Assembly: GCF_015547515.1 (NCBI RefSeq) | Contig: NZ_JADMVE010000003.1 | Span: 1-64,000, forward strand | Direction of reading: 5' to 3' | Length of the DNA stretch: 64,000 nucleotides | Origin: Eubacterium sp. 1001713B170207_170306_E7 | Lineage (GTDB): Bacteria > Bacillota > Clostridia > Eubacteriales > Eubacteriaceae | In this document: positions 1-8,626 of the stretch, one piece after another | Numbering within the stretch: the stretch's first letter is position 1 | Layout: each line of letters starts with the position of its first letter | The notes under the pieces: generated by a model | Seen by the model: only the letters and a program-made list of their open reading frames with translations | Databases searched by the model: none | What the model was told of the DNA's origin: nothing | Position numbers and translations under genes: made by a program

Positions 1-22
1 ACTAATCGGCCGAGGTCTTGAT
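1..22 (+). rRNA. 23S rRNA, 3' end (partial)
   Basis: The first bases (actaatcggccgaggtcttg) match the well-conserved last helix of bacterial 23S rRNA, where ACTAATCG.TCGAGG.CTT is typical. The rest of the gene lies before the window. The exact 3' end is approximate. The 5S gene follows after a spacer of about 90 nt. Confidence 0.75.
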
Positions 23-113
23 CCCATTAAGACATTTTGAAAATACTCCCAATCTTTATGTTGTTTTGAATGACCAAAATGAGCATCAAACAACCGAATA
101 ACAAAGTGAGATT

Positions 114-233
114 GATCTCGTGATGATGGCGAAGGGGAAACACCTGTTAACATACCGAACACAGAAGTAAAGTCCTTCAGCGCTGAAAGTACTTGGTGGG
201 CAACTGCCTGGGAGGATAGGACATCGCGGGGTC
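114..233 (+). rRNA. 5S ribosomal RNA
   Basis: A 120-nt segment with the internal 5S features: CCGAACACAGAAG in the loop B/helix III region and TGGGCAACTGCCTGGGAGGATAGG-type helix IV/V sequence. The terminal helix closes exactly: GATCTCGTGAT at 114-124 pairs with ATCGCGGGGTC at 223-233 using only Watson-Crick and G-U pairs. This pairing was used to set the ends. Confidence 0.93.
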
Positions 234-241
234 TTAAATAA

Positions 242-316
242 TCCTCAGTAGCTCAACGGTGGAGCACTCGGCTGTTAACCGATAGGCTGTAGGTTCGAAT
301 CCTACCTGGGGAGCCA
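242..316 (+). tRNA. tRNA-Asn (GTT)
   Basis: Acceptor stem tcctcag/ctgggga (one G-U), D arm AGCTCAACGGTGGAGC, anticodon loop ctGTTaa and T arm GGTTCGAATCC. The CCA end is encoded at 314-316. It begins nine bases after the 5S terminal helix, so it is probably co-transcribed with the rRNA operon. Confidence 0.97.
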
Positions 317-383
317 TTTGAAGACAAACGGATATGGAGAAGCAAAGACTTTCCATATCCGTCTTTTTAAGCCAAAGCAATTT

Positions 384-458
384 GGCCCCTTGGTCAAGCG
401 GTTAAGACACCGCCCTTTCACGGCGGTTACGGGGGTTCGAATCCCCCAGGGGTCACCA
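384..458 (+). tRNA. tRNA-Glu (TTC)
   Basis: Acceptor ggcccct pairs with aggggtc, the anticodon loop is ctTTCac, the T loop is GGTTCGAATCC and CCA is encoded at 456-458. Second member of the four-tRNA cluster. Confidence 0.97.
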
Positions 459-494
459 TTTTTAGTTTTAAAGTTCCTATTTTTAACACCATGC

Positions 495-571
495 GGCCTG
501 GTAGTTCAGTTGGTTAGAATGCCAGCCTGTCACGCTGGAGGTCGAGAGTTCGAGTCTCTTCCAGGTCGCCA
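495..571 (+). tRNA. tRNA-Asp (GTC)
   Basis: Acceptor ggcctgg/ccaggtc, D arm GTTCAGTTGGTTAGAAT, anticodon loop ctGTCac between CCAGC and GCTGG, T arm GAGAGTTCGAGTCTCTT, encoded CCA. Third tRNA of the cluster. Confidence 0.97.
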
Positions 572-594
572 TTTTTTATATTACCAATTTATGT

Positions 595-670
595 GACCCA
601 TTAGCTCAGTTGGTAGAGCATCTGACTTTTAATCAGGGTGTCGGGCGTTCAAGTCGCCCATGGGTCACCA
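595..670 (+). tRNA. tRNA-Lys (TTT)
   Basis: Acceptor gacccat/atgggtc, D arm GCTCAGTTGGTAGAGC, anticodon stem-loop TCTGA-ctTTTaa-TCAGG, T arm GGGCGTTCAAGTCGCCC and encoded CCA. Last tRNA before the terminator at 684. Confidence 0.97.
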
Positions 671-683
671 TTTTAGAAGATAT

Positions 684-718
684 AGCAGCTGTGAAAACAG
701 TTGCTTTTTTTATTTTTT
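684..718 (+). terminator. Terminator of the rRNA/tRNA operon
   Basis: agcagctgt (684-692) pairs with acagttgct (697-705) across a GAAA tetraloop and is followed by a run of Ts. It sits 14 nt after tRNA-Lys and most likely ends the rRNA-tRNA transcript. Confidence 0.9.
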
Positions 719-867
719 AGAGAAACAAGACAGGCGGCTTGAATGCTGAGAGGGGGATATGGCGCGCTGTTTTGGCACGTCATCTCACGAGGAGTTGGTG
801 AAAAATTGGGCCGGAGCTGAGTGCACAGCATGGTGTGTCGTTTTGGCATGTCGTCTTATTCCATCAA

Positions 868-907
868 AAAAGAACCTTTGGCTGGATCTGCCAAAGGTTC
901 TTTTTTG
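868..907 (-). terminator. Terminator of the 918-4980 minus-strand operon
   Basis: Stem agaacctttggc/gccaaaggttct flanked by A and T runs on either side, just downstream of the aminopeptidase stop codon. It could work in both directions. The 150 bases between it and the tRNA terminator hold no recognisable gene. Confidence 0.88.
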
Positions 908-917
908 ATAGCTTGGG

Positions 918-2147
918 CTAGATGGCCCAGTCGCCGTTCACAAAGATGGGCACTTCGGTGCCGTCGGCCTGGATACCGGTAATGCTCAGGTCTTCGGTGC
1001 CGACCATGAAATCAACGTGGGTGGTGGAATAGTTGAGACCAGCCTTTTTAAGCTCGTCCACGCTCATGCTGGAGCCGTCTTTGACACAGGTGGGATAGGC
1101 GGCGCCAAGGGCAAAGTGGCAGGAGGCATTTTCGTCGAACAGGGTATTGTAAAACAGGATATCCATATTGGAAATGGGGGAGTGGTAGGGAACGAAGGAG
1201 ATCTCACCCAGGTAATTGGAGCCTTCGCTGGCTTCGACGAGGTTTTTGAGGGCTTCTTCGCCGGTTTCGGCCTGGTAGCTTACGACCTTGCCGTCTTTAA
1301 AGGTCAGTGAGAAATTGTCGATGAGCTGGCCATTGTAGACGAGGGGATGGGAGCTGACCAGTGTGCCGTTGACCTTGTCCTTATGCGGGGCGGAGAACAC
1401 TTCCTCGGTGGGGATATTGGGGAAGAATTCGACGCCGTCTGCGGCTTTTTCACTGCCGCCGGCCCAGATATGGTTTTCGGGCATGCCGACCTCAATGTCG
1501 GTGCCCAGGCTGTTTTTATAGATGAATTTGACGAACTGGCTGTTGTTGAGGAAACGGGTTTTATCCTCAAAGCTTTTGTTGAACTGGTGCCAGGCGGCAA
1601 TGGGGTCGTCCTGGTCTGCCCGTGTGGCCTTGAAGATGGAATCCCAGAGCATATCGACAGCGGTTTCGGGCTCGACGCCGGGGAATACCTTGGTGGCCCA
1701 GCCGACTGTGGGTACAGAGACGACACACCAGCGGCATTCGTTGTTCATCATAGCCATGTGGTAGGCTTCGGTGGCGCTCTGAATGGCGGCTGAGGCGGTT
1801 TTGATCTTTTCGGGGTCGACGTCCTTCAGGAGGTCGGGGTCGTCGGCGTAGACAGAGATCATGGCTGAGCCTTTTTCGACCACGGCGTTCTGCTTGGCCA
1901 CGAACCAGTCGGGCACTTCTTTAAACACGTCGAGGTCGGCGTGGGTATAGCGGATTTTGCTGAATTTTTCGTCGCTGTAATTGATGCTGACGTCTCTGGC
2001 GCCGGCCTTGTAGGCTTCTTCGGCCAGGGCTCTGGCGAACGCGCTGCACTCGATGGGGGAATTGACGACCAGGTTCTGGTCTTTTTGAATGTTGACGCCA
2101 ATGCGGACAGCCAGTTTAGCCAGCTTTTGTAAATTTTCTTTCTGCAT
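918..2147 (-). CDS. Aminopeptidase, M29 family (AmpS/PepS type)
   Basis: A cytosolic metallo-exopeptidase that removes N-terminal residues from peptides. The 409-residue length is usual for the M29 (thermophilic aminopeptidase) family. Expected metal ligands are visible in the C-terminal third: Glu in LGEISF, His in SCHFALG, and the His-x-Asp pair in THVDFMVG. No signal peptide is present. The start has a good Shine-Dalgarno (AAAGGAGATAATC before ATG). It is the last gene of a minus-strand group with the carboxylesterase and tmcAL and lies 11 nt after the carboxylesterase stop. Specificity within the family cannot be read from the sequence. Confidence 0.92.
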   Translation of the reverse strand: MQKENLQKLAKLAVRIGVNIQKDQNLVVNSPIECSAFARALAEEAYKAGARDVSINYSDEKFSKIRYTHADLDVFKEVPDWFVAKQNAVVEKGSAMISVYADDPDLLKDVDPEKIKTASAAIQSATEAYHMAMMNNECRWCVVSVPTVGWATKVFPGVEPETAVDMLWDSIFKATRADQDDPIAAWHQFNKSFEDKTRFLNNSQFVKFIYKNSLGTDIEVGMPENHIWAGGSEKAADGVEFFPNIPTEEVFSAPHKDKVNGTLVSSHPLVYNGQLIDNFSLTFKDGKVVSYQAETGEEALKNLVEASEGSNYLGEISFVPYHSPISNMDILFYNTLFDENASCHFALGAAYPTCVKDGSSMSVDELKKAGLNYSTTHVDFMVGTEDLSITGIQADGTEVPIFVNGDWAI

Positions 2148-2158
2148 GATTATCTCCT

Positions 2159-3742
2159 TTATAAATAGTAGGGTTTTTTACCATAGAGTAAATTCTGTAA
2201 AAAATCGAGGGTATCGGCATCGGGCATGGTCTTGTTGGAAAGCTCCTTGTCAAAAACCATGAGCTGCCGGGTTCTGGTGTTGTAGAAGGGCCAGAACATC
2301 ATATTTTTGTACTCGCCGCCAGTGTTTGGGTTGCCGGTTTTCATAAAATTAGTCCAGTGGGTCTGCATCTGGTCGGACAGGATGCTGATTTTGCTGATCC
2401 GCATTTTTCCGATGGCGTTGCCGAACACAAAGGGCAGCTCCAGGGAGTGGGCGGTGTCGAGCCCGACGATTTTAAGGATTGTCGGATCATAGTTAAAGTT
2501 ATAGAAAAACACGCTGCGCCCGGCGTCGGCAAAGTAGTCGGCGATGATGCGCATGCCCAGGATAAAGCCGGTATGGGTAAAAATGGCTTCGAGCTGGCGT
2601 TCGGCTTTGCGCTCGTCCTCGATGGGGAAGCGCTCAAACACAGCGGGGGCGTTGTCGGCGCCGAAGAGATCATAGATCATCATCTGGTAGGAGCCAAAGT
2701 TGTTGTTGCTCTTGAAGAACAGGGTGGCCTCGTTAGTGTTGTAGCCGATGAGCAGATCGACGGCGTTGTAGTCGCCGTTTTTCAGGGCCTGTATGGGATC
2801 CTTTGGCAGGATGACGCCGTCGAATACGGGCCAGAAGGAAAAACGTAGGGGCAGGGCGCGGTCGGCCTTGATCATGGACAGGTAGGCCATGGCCTCGGCC
2901 GGGGCTTCCCGGAGTTTTTCAAGCCCCTCTGGGCTGTCGTCTGCGCCGAAGATCTGGGCAAAGTCTTTTCCCATGGCAATGGATTTTGCGAGGTTGCCCT
3001 TGGCCCGGGTGCAGAAGGCTCCGATGGACAGGATGGAGCCGCTCTCGACGATGGCCCGGTGGAACAGGCCCCTGGCCAGCGGGCTGAGCAGCAGGCCGGT
3101 CACGCTGAAGGCGCCGGCGGACTCGCCGCCCAGGGTGATGTTTTCGGGATCGCCGCCGAAGGCTTCGATGTTTTCCCGCACCCACTTCAGAGCCTGGATC
3201 TGGTCGAGGAGGCCGAGGTTGCCGATGCTGCCGGATTCTTCGGCCATGGCCCCGAGGGCTAAAAAGCCGAAGGCGCCGAGGCGGTAGTTAAAGGTGACGA
3301 CCACCACGCCCCGCCCGGCCATATTGGTGCCGTCGAACATGAGCTCGGAGCCGGAGCCGGTGGCAAAGCCGCCGCCGTGGACGTAGACATAGACGGGGAG
3401 CTTTTCCCCGGGCTTGGTAGCGGGTGTCCAGACGTTGAGGTACAGGCAGTCCTCGCTTTTTCCGATGGCGCTGTACATGGGCGGCAGGTCGGCCAGAATG
3501 CCGCCAAACTGGAGGCATTTATCGCTGAATTCAAAGCATTCGCGCGGGCTGATCCAGGCTGGGGCGGGCTCTGGCGGCCGGAACCGCAGGGGACCCACCG
3601 GAGGTTTGGCAAAGGGAATGCCCTTGTAGCTGGTGACGTTTTTCCGGAAAACGCCGGTCACAGGGCCGCAGGGCGGATAGATGGTGGGATTGGGGGGCAG
3701 GGTGGCTTCCGCGTTGGGGATCATGTTAAAGTTCAGATTCAT
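2159..3742 (-). CDS. Type-B carboxylesterase (alpha/beta hydrolase)
   Basis: A serine esterase of the carboxylesterase type B/para-nitrobenzyl esterase family, 527 residues. Motifs in order: FAKPPVGPLRFRPPEP near the N-terminus, oxyanion loop HGGGFATGS, nucleophile elbow GESAG, the acid-residue region (YNTNEATLFF), and a catalytic His in the AHSLELPFVFG segment. No secretion signal is visible, so it is probably cytosolic. Its ATG overlaps the tmcAL stop as ATGA (4 bp), with GGAGG ahead, so translational coupling is likely. The natural substrate is unknown. Confidence 0.9.
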   Translation of the reverse strand: MNLNFNMIPNAEATLPPNPTIYPPCGPVTGVFRKNVTSYKGIPFAKPPVGPLRFRPPEPAPAWISPRECFEFSDKCLQFGGILADLPPMYSAIGKSEDCLYLNVWTPATKPGEKLPVYVYVHGGGFATGSGSELMFDGTNMAGRGVVVVTFNYRLGAFGFLALGAMAEESGSIGNLGLLDQIQALKWVRENIEAFGGDPENITLGGESAGAFSVTGLLLSPLARGLFHRAIVESGSILSIGAFCTRAKGNLAKSIAMGKDFAQIFGADDSPEGLEKLREAPAEAMAYLSMIKADRALPLRFSFWPVFDGVILPKDPIQALKNGDYNAVDLLIGYNTNEATLFFKSNNNFGSYQMMIYDLFGADNAPAVFERFPIEDERKAERQLEAIFTHTGFILGMRIIADYFADAGRSVFFYNFNYDPTILKIVGLDTAHSLELPFVFGNAIGKMRISKISILSDQMQTHWTNFMKTGNPNTGGEYKNMMFWPFYNTRTRQLMVFDKELSNKTMPDADTLDFLQNLLYGKKPYYL

Positions 3743-4980
3743 AAGGCCTCCTTTTCGGCGATGATGACAGGGTTTTGGGTGTAGTCGCGGTGGTAATGGT
3801 ACTGCTTTTCACAGAACAGGCTGAACAGGTCGGTGGCGCGGGCGTCGAAATCGAAACAGGCGCGCTGGTCGGGGCTCAACCTTGTGATATTGGCACGGGT
3901 GTTGGTGATAACGGGCAGGCCGTCCTGCTCGCGGATGGCCTTTAGCAGCGCCCGGCCTTTTTCGTTAAAGCCCAGAACCCGGAGGCAGGGCACAAAGCCG
4001 GGGTCTGCGAAGCGGCTGAGATCGGCGGACTCAAAACCCATGGACAGATCCATTAAAATACGCCGTATCCGGCTTTTGGGCGCGCGTTTTGAGGTGAGGG
4101 TATCCACAATGCTGTTGTAACGGCTGTCTGCCTCCAGGGCTTTTTTAAGCTTGAATTCAAGGCCTTTTTCCATGTAGGGCAGGGTTCTGAAACGGCTGAG
4201 GTCCTGGGAGTGGATCTGGCTGAGCAGGGCCTTGGCGTAGCTTTCCTCCCAGGGGACGCGGGCTTTTTGTATATAGCTTAAGAGCAGGCTGGGATCGTAG
4301 GGCAGCAGGGGCGCCAGGGCCGGGGCGCTGACGCCCGGCGCGGCCAGCAGCTGCCGGATGGCGGTGGCGCTGGCAAAGCGGCTCTGGGCGTCGGTGTCGT
4401 GGTAGGCATTTCCCTGCCGCTTTATGGTGACGGGCCGGATGGTGCTGTGGGTGCGGAGCAGGGCTTTGAGATATTCTATACCCAGAATATTGTTGGGCTC
4501 CCGCAGATAAGATGCGGATTTTTCGCCTTTGGTAGCTTTAAAAGCAAGCTCGCGAGCCTTTGGAAAGGCCAGGCCCTGGCCGAGGGCGGCCTTGAGAGCG
4601 TCTCTGAAGGCGGACGTCTCAAAGGCGAGGCTCTGGGCCACATCGCTCAGGGCCTCGAGGTCGCCGGCCTCGGAGCCAAAACAGAGGGTGTCGCACACGC
4701 CGGTGGCGTTTAGGATTTTGACGGCGCCGGCGGCAAAGTACTCGGCGCTCTGGGCGGCGTAACAGAAGGGAAGCTCGCAGACCAGATCGGCCCCGGACAG
4801 CAGGGCGGTGCGGGCGCGCAGCCATTTATCGGCTACGGCAAAGGTGCCCCGCTGGACCACGCTCCCGCTCATGAGCGCCAGGGTATGGGTGCTGCCGGCT
4901 GCCTTTTTTCCTGCCTGTATCTGGTAGGCGTGGCCGTTGTGAAAGGGGTTGTATTCGCAGATGATGGCCTGGGTTTGCAT
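3739..4980 (-). CDS. tmcAL: tRNA(Met) cytidine acetate ligase TmcAL
   Basis: A nucleotidyltransferase-fold enzyme of the TmcAL/YlbM family. In Bacillus the family acetylates the wobble cytidine of elongator tRNA-Met using acetate and ATP. The hallmark is at the N-terminus: CEYNPFHNGH, a HIGH-like nucleotide-binding motif, with SGSVVQRG and PNNILGIEYL further in. An in-frame TTG lies at 4992, but GGAGG occupies 4986-4990, so the ATG at 4980 with proper spacing is the start (413 residues). First gene of the minus-strand group, divergent from ackA. Use of acetate fits an acetogen, but the adjacency may be chance. Confidence 0.9.
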   Translation of the reverse strand: MQTQAIICEYNPFHNGHAYQIQAGKKAAGSTHTLALMSGSVVQRGTFAVADKWLRARTALLSGADLVCELPFCYAAQSAEYFAAGAVKILNATGVCDTLCFGSEAGDLEALSDVAQSLAFETSAFRDALKAALGQGLAFPKARELAFKATKGEKSASYLREPNNILGIEYLKALLRTHSTIRPVTIKRQGNAYHDTDAQSRFASATAIRQLLAAPGVSAPALAPLLPYDPSLLLSYIQKARVPWEESYAKALLSQIHSQDLSRFRTLPYMEKGLEFKLKKALEADSRYNSIVDTLTSKRAPKSRIRRILMDLSMGFESADLSRFADPGFVPCLRVLGFNEKGRALLKAIREQDGLPVITNTRANITRLSPDQRACFDFDARATDLFSLFCEKQYHYHRDYTQNPVIIAEKEAL

Positions 4981-5125
4981 GGTTTCCTCCAACTGAGCAA
5001 TAATTTAGCCCAAAAAAACAAAAAAATAATGGCATTATTGGTTTGTTACTGTTATTATATACTAGTGTAGTTCAATTATAAATTGTTTATCTGAAAAAGA
5101 CAATAAAAGGAGAAAAAATTTAAAA

Positions 5126-6316
5126 ATGAATGTACTTGTTATTAACTGCGGTAGCTCATCACTGAAATATCAGTTGCTGGATATGGACACTGAAACAGTG
5201 TTGGCAAAAGGTTTAGCTGAGAGAATCGGTATTGATGGCTCTGTTGTGGTGCACCAGCCGGCTGGTAAAGATAAGGTTAAGTTTGAACAGCCAATGGAAA
5301 CACACAAGGAAGCTTTGGATATTATTATGGCGGCCCTGGTTGACGCTGACCATGGCGTGATCAAAGACCTTAAGGAAATTGATGCTGTCGGCCACAGAAC
5401 CGTTCACGGGGCTGAAACTTTTGCGAGCTCTGTTGTGATCAATGATGAAGTGATTAAGAAAATGGAAGACTGCTCTGAGCTGGCGCCGCTTCACAATCCT
5501 GCCAACTTAATCGGGATTCGTGCCTGCGAAGAACTGCTGCCGGGCGTACCGATGGTCGGCGTGTTTGATACGGCTTTCCACCAGACCATGCCGGCAGAAG
5601 CTTATATCTACCCGTTGCCGTATGAAATGTACGAAAAATACAGAATCCGTAAATACGGCTTCCACGGCACCTCTCACCGTTTTGTGAGCCTGACGGCTGC
5701 TGAGCTGCTGGGTGAAAACATCGGCAACTTAAAATTAATTTCCTGTCACTTAGGAAACGGCGCGAGTGTCGCTGCGATCCGCTATGGCAAATGTATTGAC
5801 ACTTCCATGGGCTTAACCCCGCTGGCAGGCCTTGAAATGGGTACCCGCTGCGGCGATATTGACCCGGCCATCATTCCTTTCTTATGTGACAAGGGATATA
5901 CCGTGGATCAGGTAAACACCATGATGAACAAGGAATCCGGCGTGCTGGGCGTTTCCGGCGTAAGCTCGGACTTCCGTGATGTTGAAGCGGCGGCTGAAGC
6001 GGGCAATGAACGCGCGAAGCTGGCGCTGGATATCTTTATCTACCGTGTCAAAACCACCATCGGCGCTTATGTCGCTGCCATGGACGGCGTTGACGGCATT
6101 ATCTTCACTGCCGGCCTGGGTGAAAACTCTGCCAAGGACCGCGCAGCGATCTGCAGCGGCTTAAAATACCTGGGCATCCAGCTGGACGAAGAAAAGAACA
6201 GCAAACGCGGCGAAGCGCTTGTGATCTCTACCCCGGACTCCAGAACCAAGGTCATGGTGATCCCGACCAACGAAGAATTAATGATCGCCCGCGATACCGT
6301 CGAATTAGTCGGTTAA
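5126..6316 (+). CDS. ackA: Acetate kinase
   Basis: Interconverts acetyl phosphate plus ADP and acetate plus ATP. It is the ATP-yielding last step of acetogenesis. All signature segments are present: NCGSSS at residues 7-12, [23 protein letters not shown] and GLGENS. The 396-residue length is standard. The Shine-Dalgarno AAAGGAG precedes the ATG by about 12 nt. No phosphotransacetylase gene is adjacent, so ackA appears to be monocistronic here. The 145-bp divergent gap to tmcAL is AT-rich and must hold both promoters, but I could not pick out a convincing -35/-10 pair. Confidence 0.98.
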   Translation: MNVLVINCGSSSLKYQLLDMDTETVLAKGLAERIGIDGSVVVHQPAGKDKVKFEQPMETHKEALDIIMAALVDADHGVIKDLKEIDAVGHRTVHGAETFASSVVINDEVIKKMEDCSELAPLHNPANLIGIRACEELLPGVPMVGVFDTAFHQTMPAEAYIYPLPYEMYEKYRIRKYGFHGTSHRFVSLTAAELLGENIGNLKLISCHLGNGASVAAIRYGKCIDTSMGLTPLAGLEMGTRCGDIDPAIIPFLCDKGYTVDQVNTMMNKESGVLGVSGVSSDFRDVEAAAEAGNERAKLALDIFIYRVKTTIGAYVAAMDGVDGIIFTAGLGENSAKDRAAICSGLKYLGIQLDEEKNSKRGEALVISTPDSRTKVMVIPTNEELMIARDTVELVG

Positions 6317-6339
6317 TCATAAGAAAAACAATCACACAG

Positions 6340-6368
6340 AGATGGCGTGTCATATGGGCACGCCATCT
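6340..6368 (+). terminator. Hairpin after ackA (weak terminator?)
   Basis: A perfect 10-bp stem, agatggcgtg/cacgccatct, with a 9-nt loop lies 23 nt after the ackA stop. It lacks a following T run, so it may be an mRNA 3'-end stabiliser instead of a canonical intrinsic terminator. Confidence 0.45.
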
Positions 6369-6451
6369 TAGTGTCCAGAGGCATAGAAATCCCTTATTTT
6401 TAAGCTTTTGTCGGCCTTTGAAATTTGTGGCCCGTTTGTAAAGATTTTTAC

Positions 6452-6480
6452 TTGACAAAATGGGCAATCCTATATATAAT
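6452..6480 (+). promoter_or_regulatory. Consensus sigma-A promoter of the yceD-rpmF-plsX-acpP run
   Basis: TTGACA at 6452-6457 and TATAAT at 6475-6480 with a 17-bp spacer, a perfect match to the housekeeping consensus. The expected transcription start is near 6487, about 20 nt before the yceD ATG. The -10 box lies in the loop of the inverted repeat at 6458-6495. Confidence 0.92.
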
Positions 6481-6495
6481 GAGGATTGCCCATTT
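6458..6495. promoter_or_regulatory. Perfect 13-bp inverted repeat around the -10 box (operator-like)
   Basis: AAATGGGCAATCC at 6458-6470 and GGATTGCCCATTT at 6483-6495 are exact reverse complements separated by 12 bp that contain TATAAT. The expected start point falls inside the right arm, so the transcript would not carry the left arm. The repeat therefore more plausibly acts at DNA level, as a repressor site, than as an RNA hairpin. It does not match the FapR box known from Bacillus lipid operons. The cognate protein is unknown. Confidence 0.6.
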
Positions 6496-6506
6496 GGAGT
6501 TATGAA

Positions 6507-6977
6507 ATGATTATTAATGTTTTAAAATTATTAAATGATGAAACCCTGAATTATGAATTTCGTCTGTTTCAGGATGATCTCAAAGGATATGGGGACGATT
6601 ATGAGGGCAAGCTGGATGAAAACGGCGCTTTGGTAAAGGGCAGCATCAAAAAGCTCGGAGCTACTGAGTTTTTGATGAAGTTTACCTTGACCGGAGTGAT
6701 TGTTTACCCCTGCGCCCGCTGTCTTACACCCACCCCCGTTAGCAGTGTCTTTGAATTTGAGGACACGATCGAAACGGACCCGGGTACGGAGACCATTGAT
6801 ATGGTGCCCTATGTTGAGGAGTGTCTCTTTATCAACGAGCCGTTTAAGGTTTTGTGTGACGAAGACTGTAAGGGGTTATGTCCAAGTTGTGGAGCAAACT
6901 TAAATCAAGAACAATGCAGTTGCGGGGATGAATCGGATATTGATCCGAGGATGGAAGCCCTTAAAAAGCTACTGTAA
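6507..6977 (+). CDS. yceD: DUF177/YceD family zinc-binding protein
   Basis: YceD-family protein almost always encoded just before rpmF. In plants and bacteria the family is linked to 23S rRNA accumulation. Four or more cysteines form likely zinc-binding clusters: PCARC in the middle and CKGLCPSC plus CSC near the C-terminus. An upstream in-frame TTG at 6486 lies at the expected transcription start and has no Shine-Dalgarno. The ATG at 6507, with GGAG at 6496-6499, is the supported start (156 residues). It heads the operon with rpmF, plsX and acpP. Confidence 0.88.
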   Translation: MIINVLKLLNDETLNYEFRLFQDDLKGYGDDYEGKLDENGALVKGSIKKLGATEFLMKFTLTGVIVYPCARCLTPTPVSSVFEFEDTIETDPGTETIDMVPYVEECLFINEPFKVLCDEDCKGLCPSCGANLNQEQCSCGDESDIDPRMEALKKLL

Positions 6978-7007
6978 GATGTGACTTAAACATAGGAGGT
7001 GTAAAAG

Positions 7008-7184
7008 ATGGCAGTACCAAAGAGTAAAATTTCTAAATCTAGAAGAGACAAGAGAAGAACACATTACAAACTGAATATCCCTGGTATGAGCGTATGCCCA
7101 AAATGTGGTGAAATCAAATTACCACACCGCGTATGCAAATCCTGCGGAACTTATAAAGATGTAAATGTAATGATTGAAGACTAA
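7008..7184 (+). CDS. rpmF: 50S ribosomal protein L32
   Basis: A 58-residue protein beginning [17 protein letters not shown], the typical L32 basic N-terminus. A zinc ribbon follows, made of CPKCG and CKSCG, so this is the zinc-binding (C+) form. AGGAGGTG lies at 6994-7001. It sits in the conserved yceD-rpmF-plsX order, 30 nt after yceD. Confidence 0.97.
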   Translation: MAVPKSKISKSRRDKRRTHYKLNIPGMSVCPKCGEIKLPHRVCKSCGTYKDVNVMIED

Positions 7185-7240
7185 ACAGAGTTCCGACTCT
7201 GTTTTTTCTCTATACGGAGTTATTTTAGGAAGGTGTTAAC

Positions 7241-8257
7241 GTGAATATATTCGTCGATGCAATGGGCGGCGACAACGCGCCGGTCGAGATTGTCAAAGGC
7301 GCGGTGGACGCCGTTAAGGAGTACGGCGTGCCCCTCACCCTTGTGGGTAAGGAGGACATCGTAAAGCAGGAGCTGGCAAAATATACCTATCCACAGGATA
7401 AGATAAAGGTGCTTCACGCAGAAACCGTCATCGGCTTTGACGAGGAGCCGGCAATGGCGATCCGCCGAAAAGAGGATTCCTCGCTGGTGGTGGCCCTAAA
7501 CGCCATGAAGGGCGACCCGGACAGTGTGCTCATCTCAGCGGGCAGCACAGGTGCGCTGCTTTCCGGCGGGCTTCTTAAACTGGGAAGGATCAAGGGGATC
7601 AAGCGTCCCGCGCTGGCGGCTGCCCTGCCAAAGGACGGCGGCGTGGTGCTGCTCATTGATACCGGAGCCAACGCAGACTGCAAGTCTGAGTATCTGGAAC
7701 AGTTCGCCATGCTGGGACATGTCTATTTTGAGAGCGTTTTGGGTAAAAAGAATCCTAAGGTGGGCCTGGTCAACATTGGGTCTGAGGAGGAAAAGGGCAG
7801 CATGATGGTCAAGGAAACTTACCAACTGCTCAAAAACAGTGACCTGAATTTTGTGGGCAATGTTGAAGCCCGGGATATCCCCACCACCGATGTGGATATA
7901 CTGGTGTGCGACGGCTTTACAGGCAACATTGTGCTCAAGCTGCTCGAGGGCCTGTCCAGCTACCTGATGAAAGGGATCAAAAAATCCATCATGGGCTCTG
8001 CCAGGGGCAAGATCGGCGGGGCGCTCATCAAGAACGACCTGAAGCAGTTCAAAAAACAATTTGACTCAGACGAAGCCGGCGGAGCACCGTTTTTGGGCGT
8101 GAAGGGCGGCATCATCAAGGCCCACGGCAGCAGTGGCGCCTATGCCATCAAAAACGCCATTAACCAGAGCATTAAGTTTATCGACAACGATGTTCTGGGC
8201 AAAATCACTGCCAAACTACAAGAAGAAAAGGCAGTTAAGGAACAGGAGAAAGAATAA
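7241..8257 (+). CDS. plsX: Phosphate acyltransferase PlsX
   Basis: Makes acyl phosphate from acyl-ACP, the first step of phosphatidate synthesis through the PlsX/PlsY route. It acts as a peripheral membrane enzyme. The 338-residue protein begins with the family motif DAMGGDNAP and carries SAGSTGALL and [10 protein letters not shown]. The start is GTG with AGGAAGGTG 5-6 nt ahead. The stop overlaps the acpP start by one base (TAATG), so coupling is likely, which suits the acyl-ACP substrate. Confidence 0.96.
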   Translation: MNIFVDAMGGDNAPVEIVKGAVDAVKEYGVPLTLVGKEDIVKQELAKYTYPQDKIKVLHAETVIGFDEEPAMAIRRKEDSSLVVALNAMKGDPDSVLISAGSTGALLSGGLLKLGRIKGIKRPALAAALPKDGGVVLLIDTGANADCKSEYLEQFAMLGHVYFESVLGKKNPKVGLVNIGSEEEKGSMMVKETYQLLKNSDLNFVGNVEARDIPTTDVDILVCDGFTGNIVLKLLEGLSSYLMKGIKKSIMGSARGKIGGALIKNDLKQFKKQFDSDEAGGAPFLGVKGGIIKAHGSSGAYAIKNAINQSIKFIDNDVLGKITAKLQEEKAVKEQEKE

Positions 8258-8481
8258 TGGAAGAAAAATTTGCAAAAGTTCAGGAAATTATCGCGGAACA
8301 GCTGGAGATTGACCCGGCAAAGATCACCATGGAATCCTCTCTGATGGAGGATCTGGAAGCGGATTCTCTGGACGTTATCGAGCTGGTCATGGCCTTTGAG
8401 GAAGAATTCGGCGTTAAGATGCCCGATGAGGAGCTTGAAAACATTAAAACCGTTGGCGATATCGTAAACGCCTTGCAGTAA
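8257..8481 (+). CDS. acpP: Acyl carrier protein
   Basis: A 74-residue acidic four-helix carrier for fatty acid synthesis. The phosphopantetheine attachment serine is in [12 protein letters not shown] (DSL motif), with the typical [12 protein letters not shown] stretch after it. Its start overlaps the plsX stop. The usual fab genes are not adjacent; rnc follows after a weak terminator. Confidence 0.97.
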   Translation: MEEKFAKVQEIIAEQLEIDPAKITMESSLMEDLEADSLDVIELVMAFEEEFGVKMPDEELENIKTVGDIVNALQ

Positions 8482-8483
8482 TC

Positions 8484-8514
8484 AAAAGTCCCTTTGCGGA
8501 CTTTTCTTTTGTTT
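8484..8514 (+). terminator. Weak intrinsic terminator after acpP
   Basis: aaaagtcc (8484-8491) pairs with ggactttt (8498-8505), followed by a T-rich stretch cttttgtttt. The short stem suggests partial termination before rnc-smc. Confidence 0.6.
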
Positions 8515-8626
8515 TGGCCCCAAAATTATGATTTTGGCTGTTAGAAAAGCAGCTGTCAGAACCGAAAAGAAGCTCTTAAGAGGTGGTATAAGAGGTTTCT
8601 TAATTTTAAAAGCGAGGTGGAAAAGA

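Noticed and set aside
765-860. Two copies of a GTTTTGGCA.GTC.TCT-like string, also seen at 21596-21617
   Set aside because: At 21596 it is the arm of a terminator. The copies near 770 and 838 lack a complementary arm and probably are decayed terminator remnants or chance.
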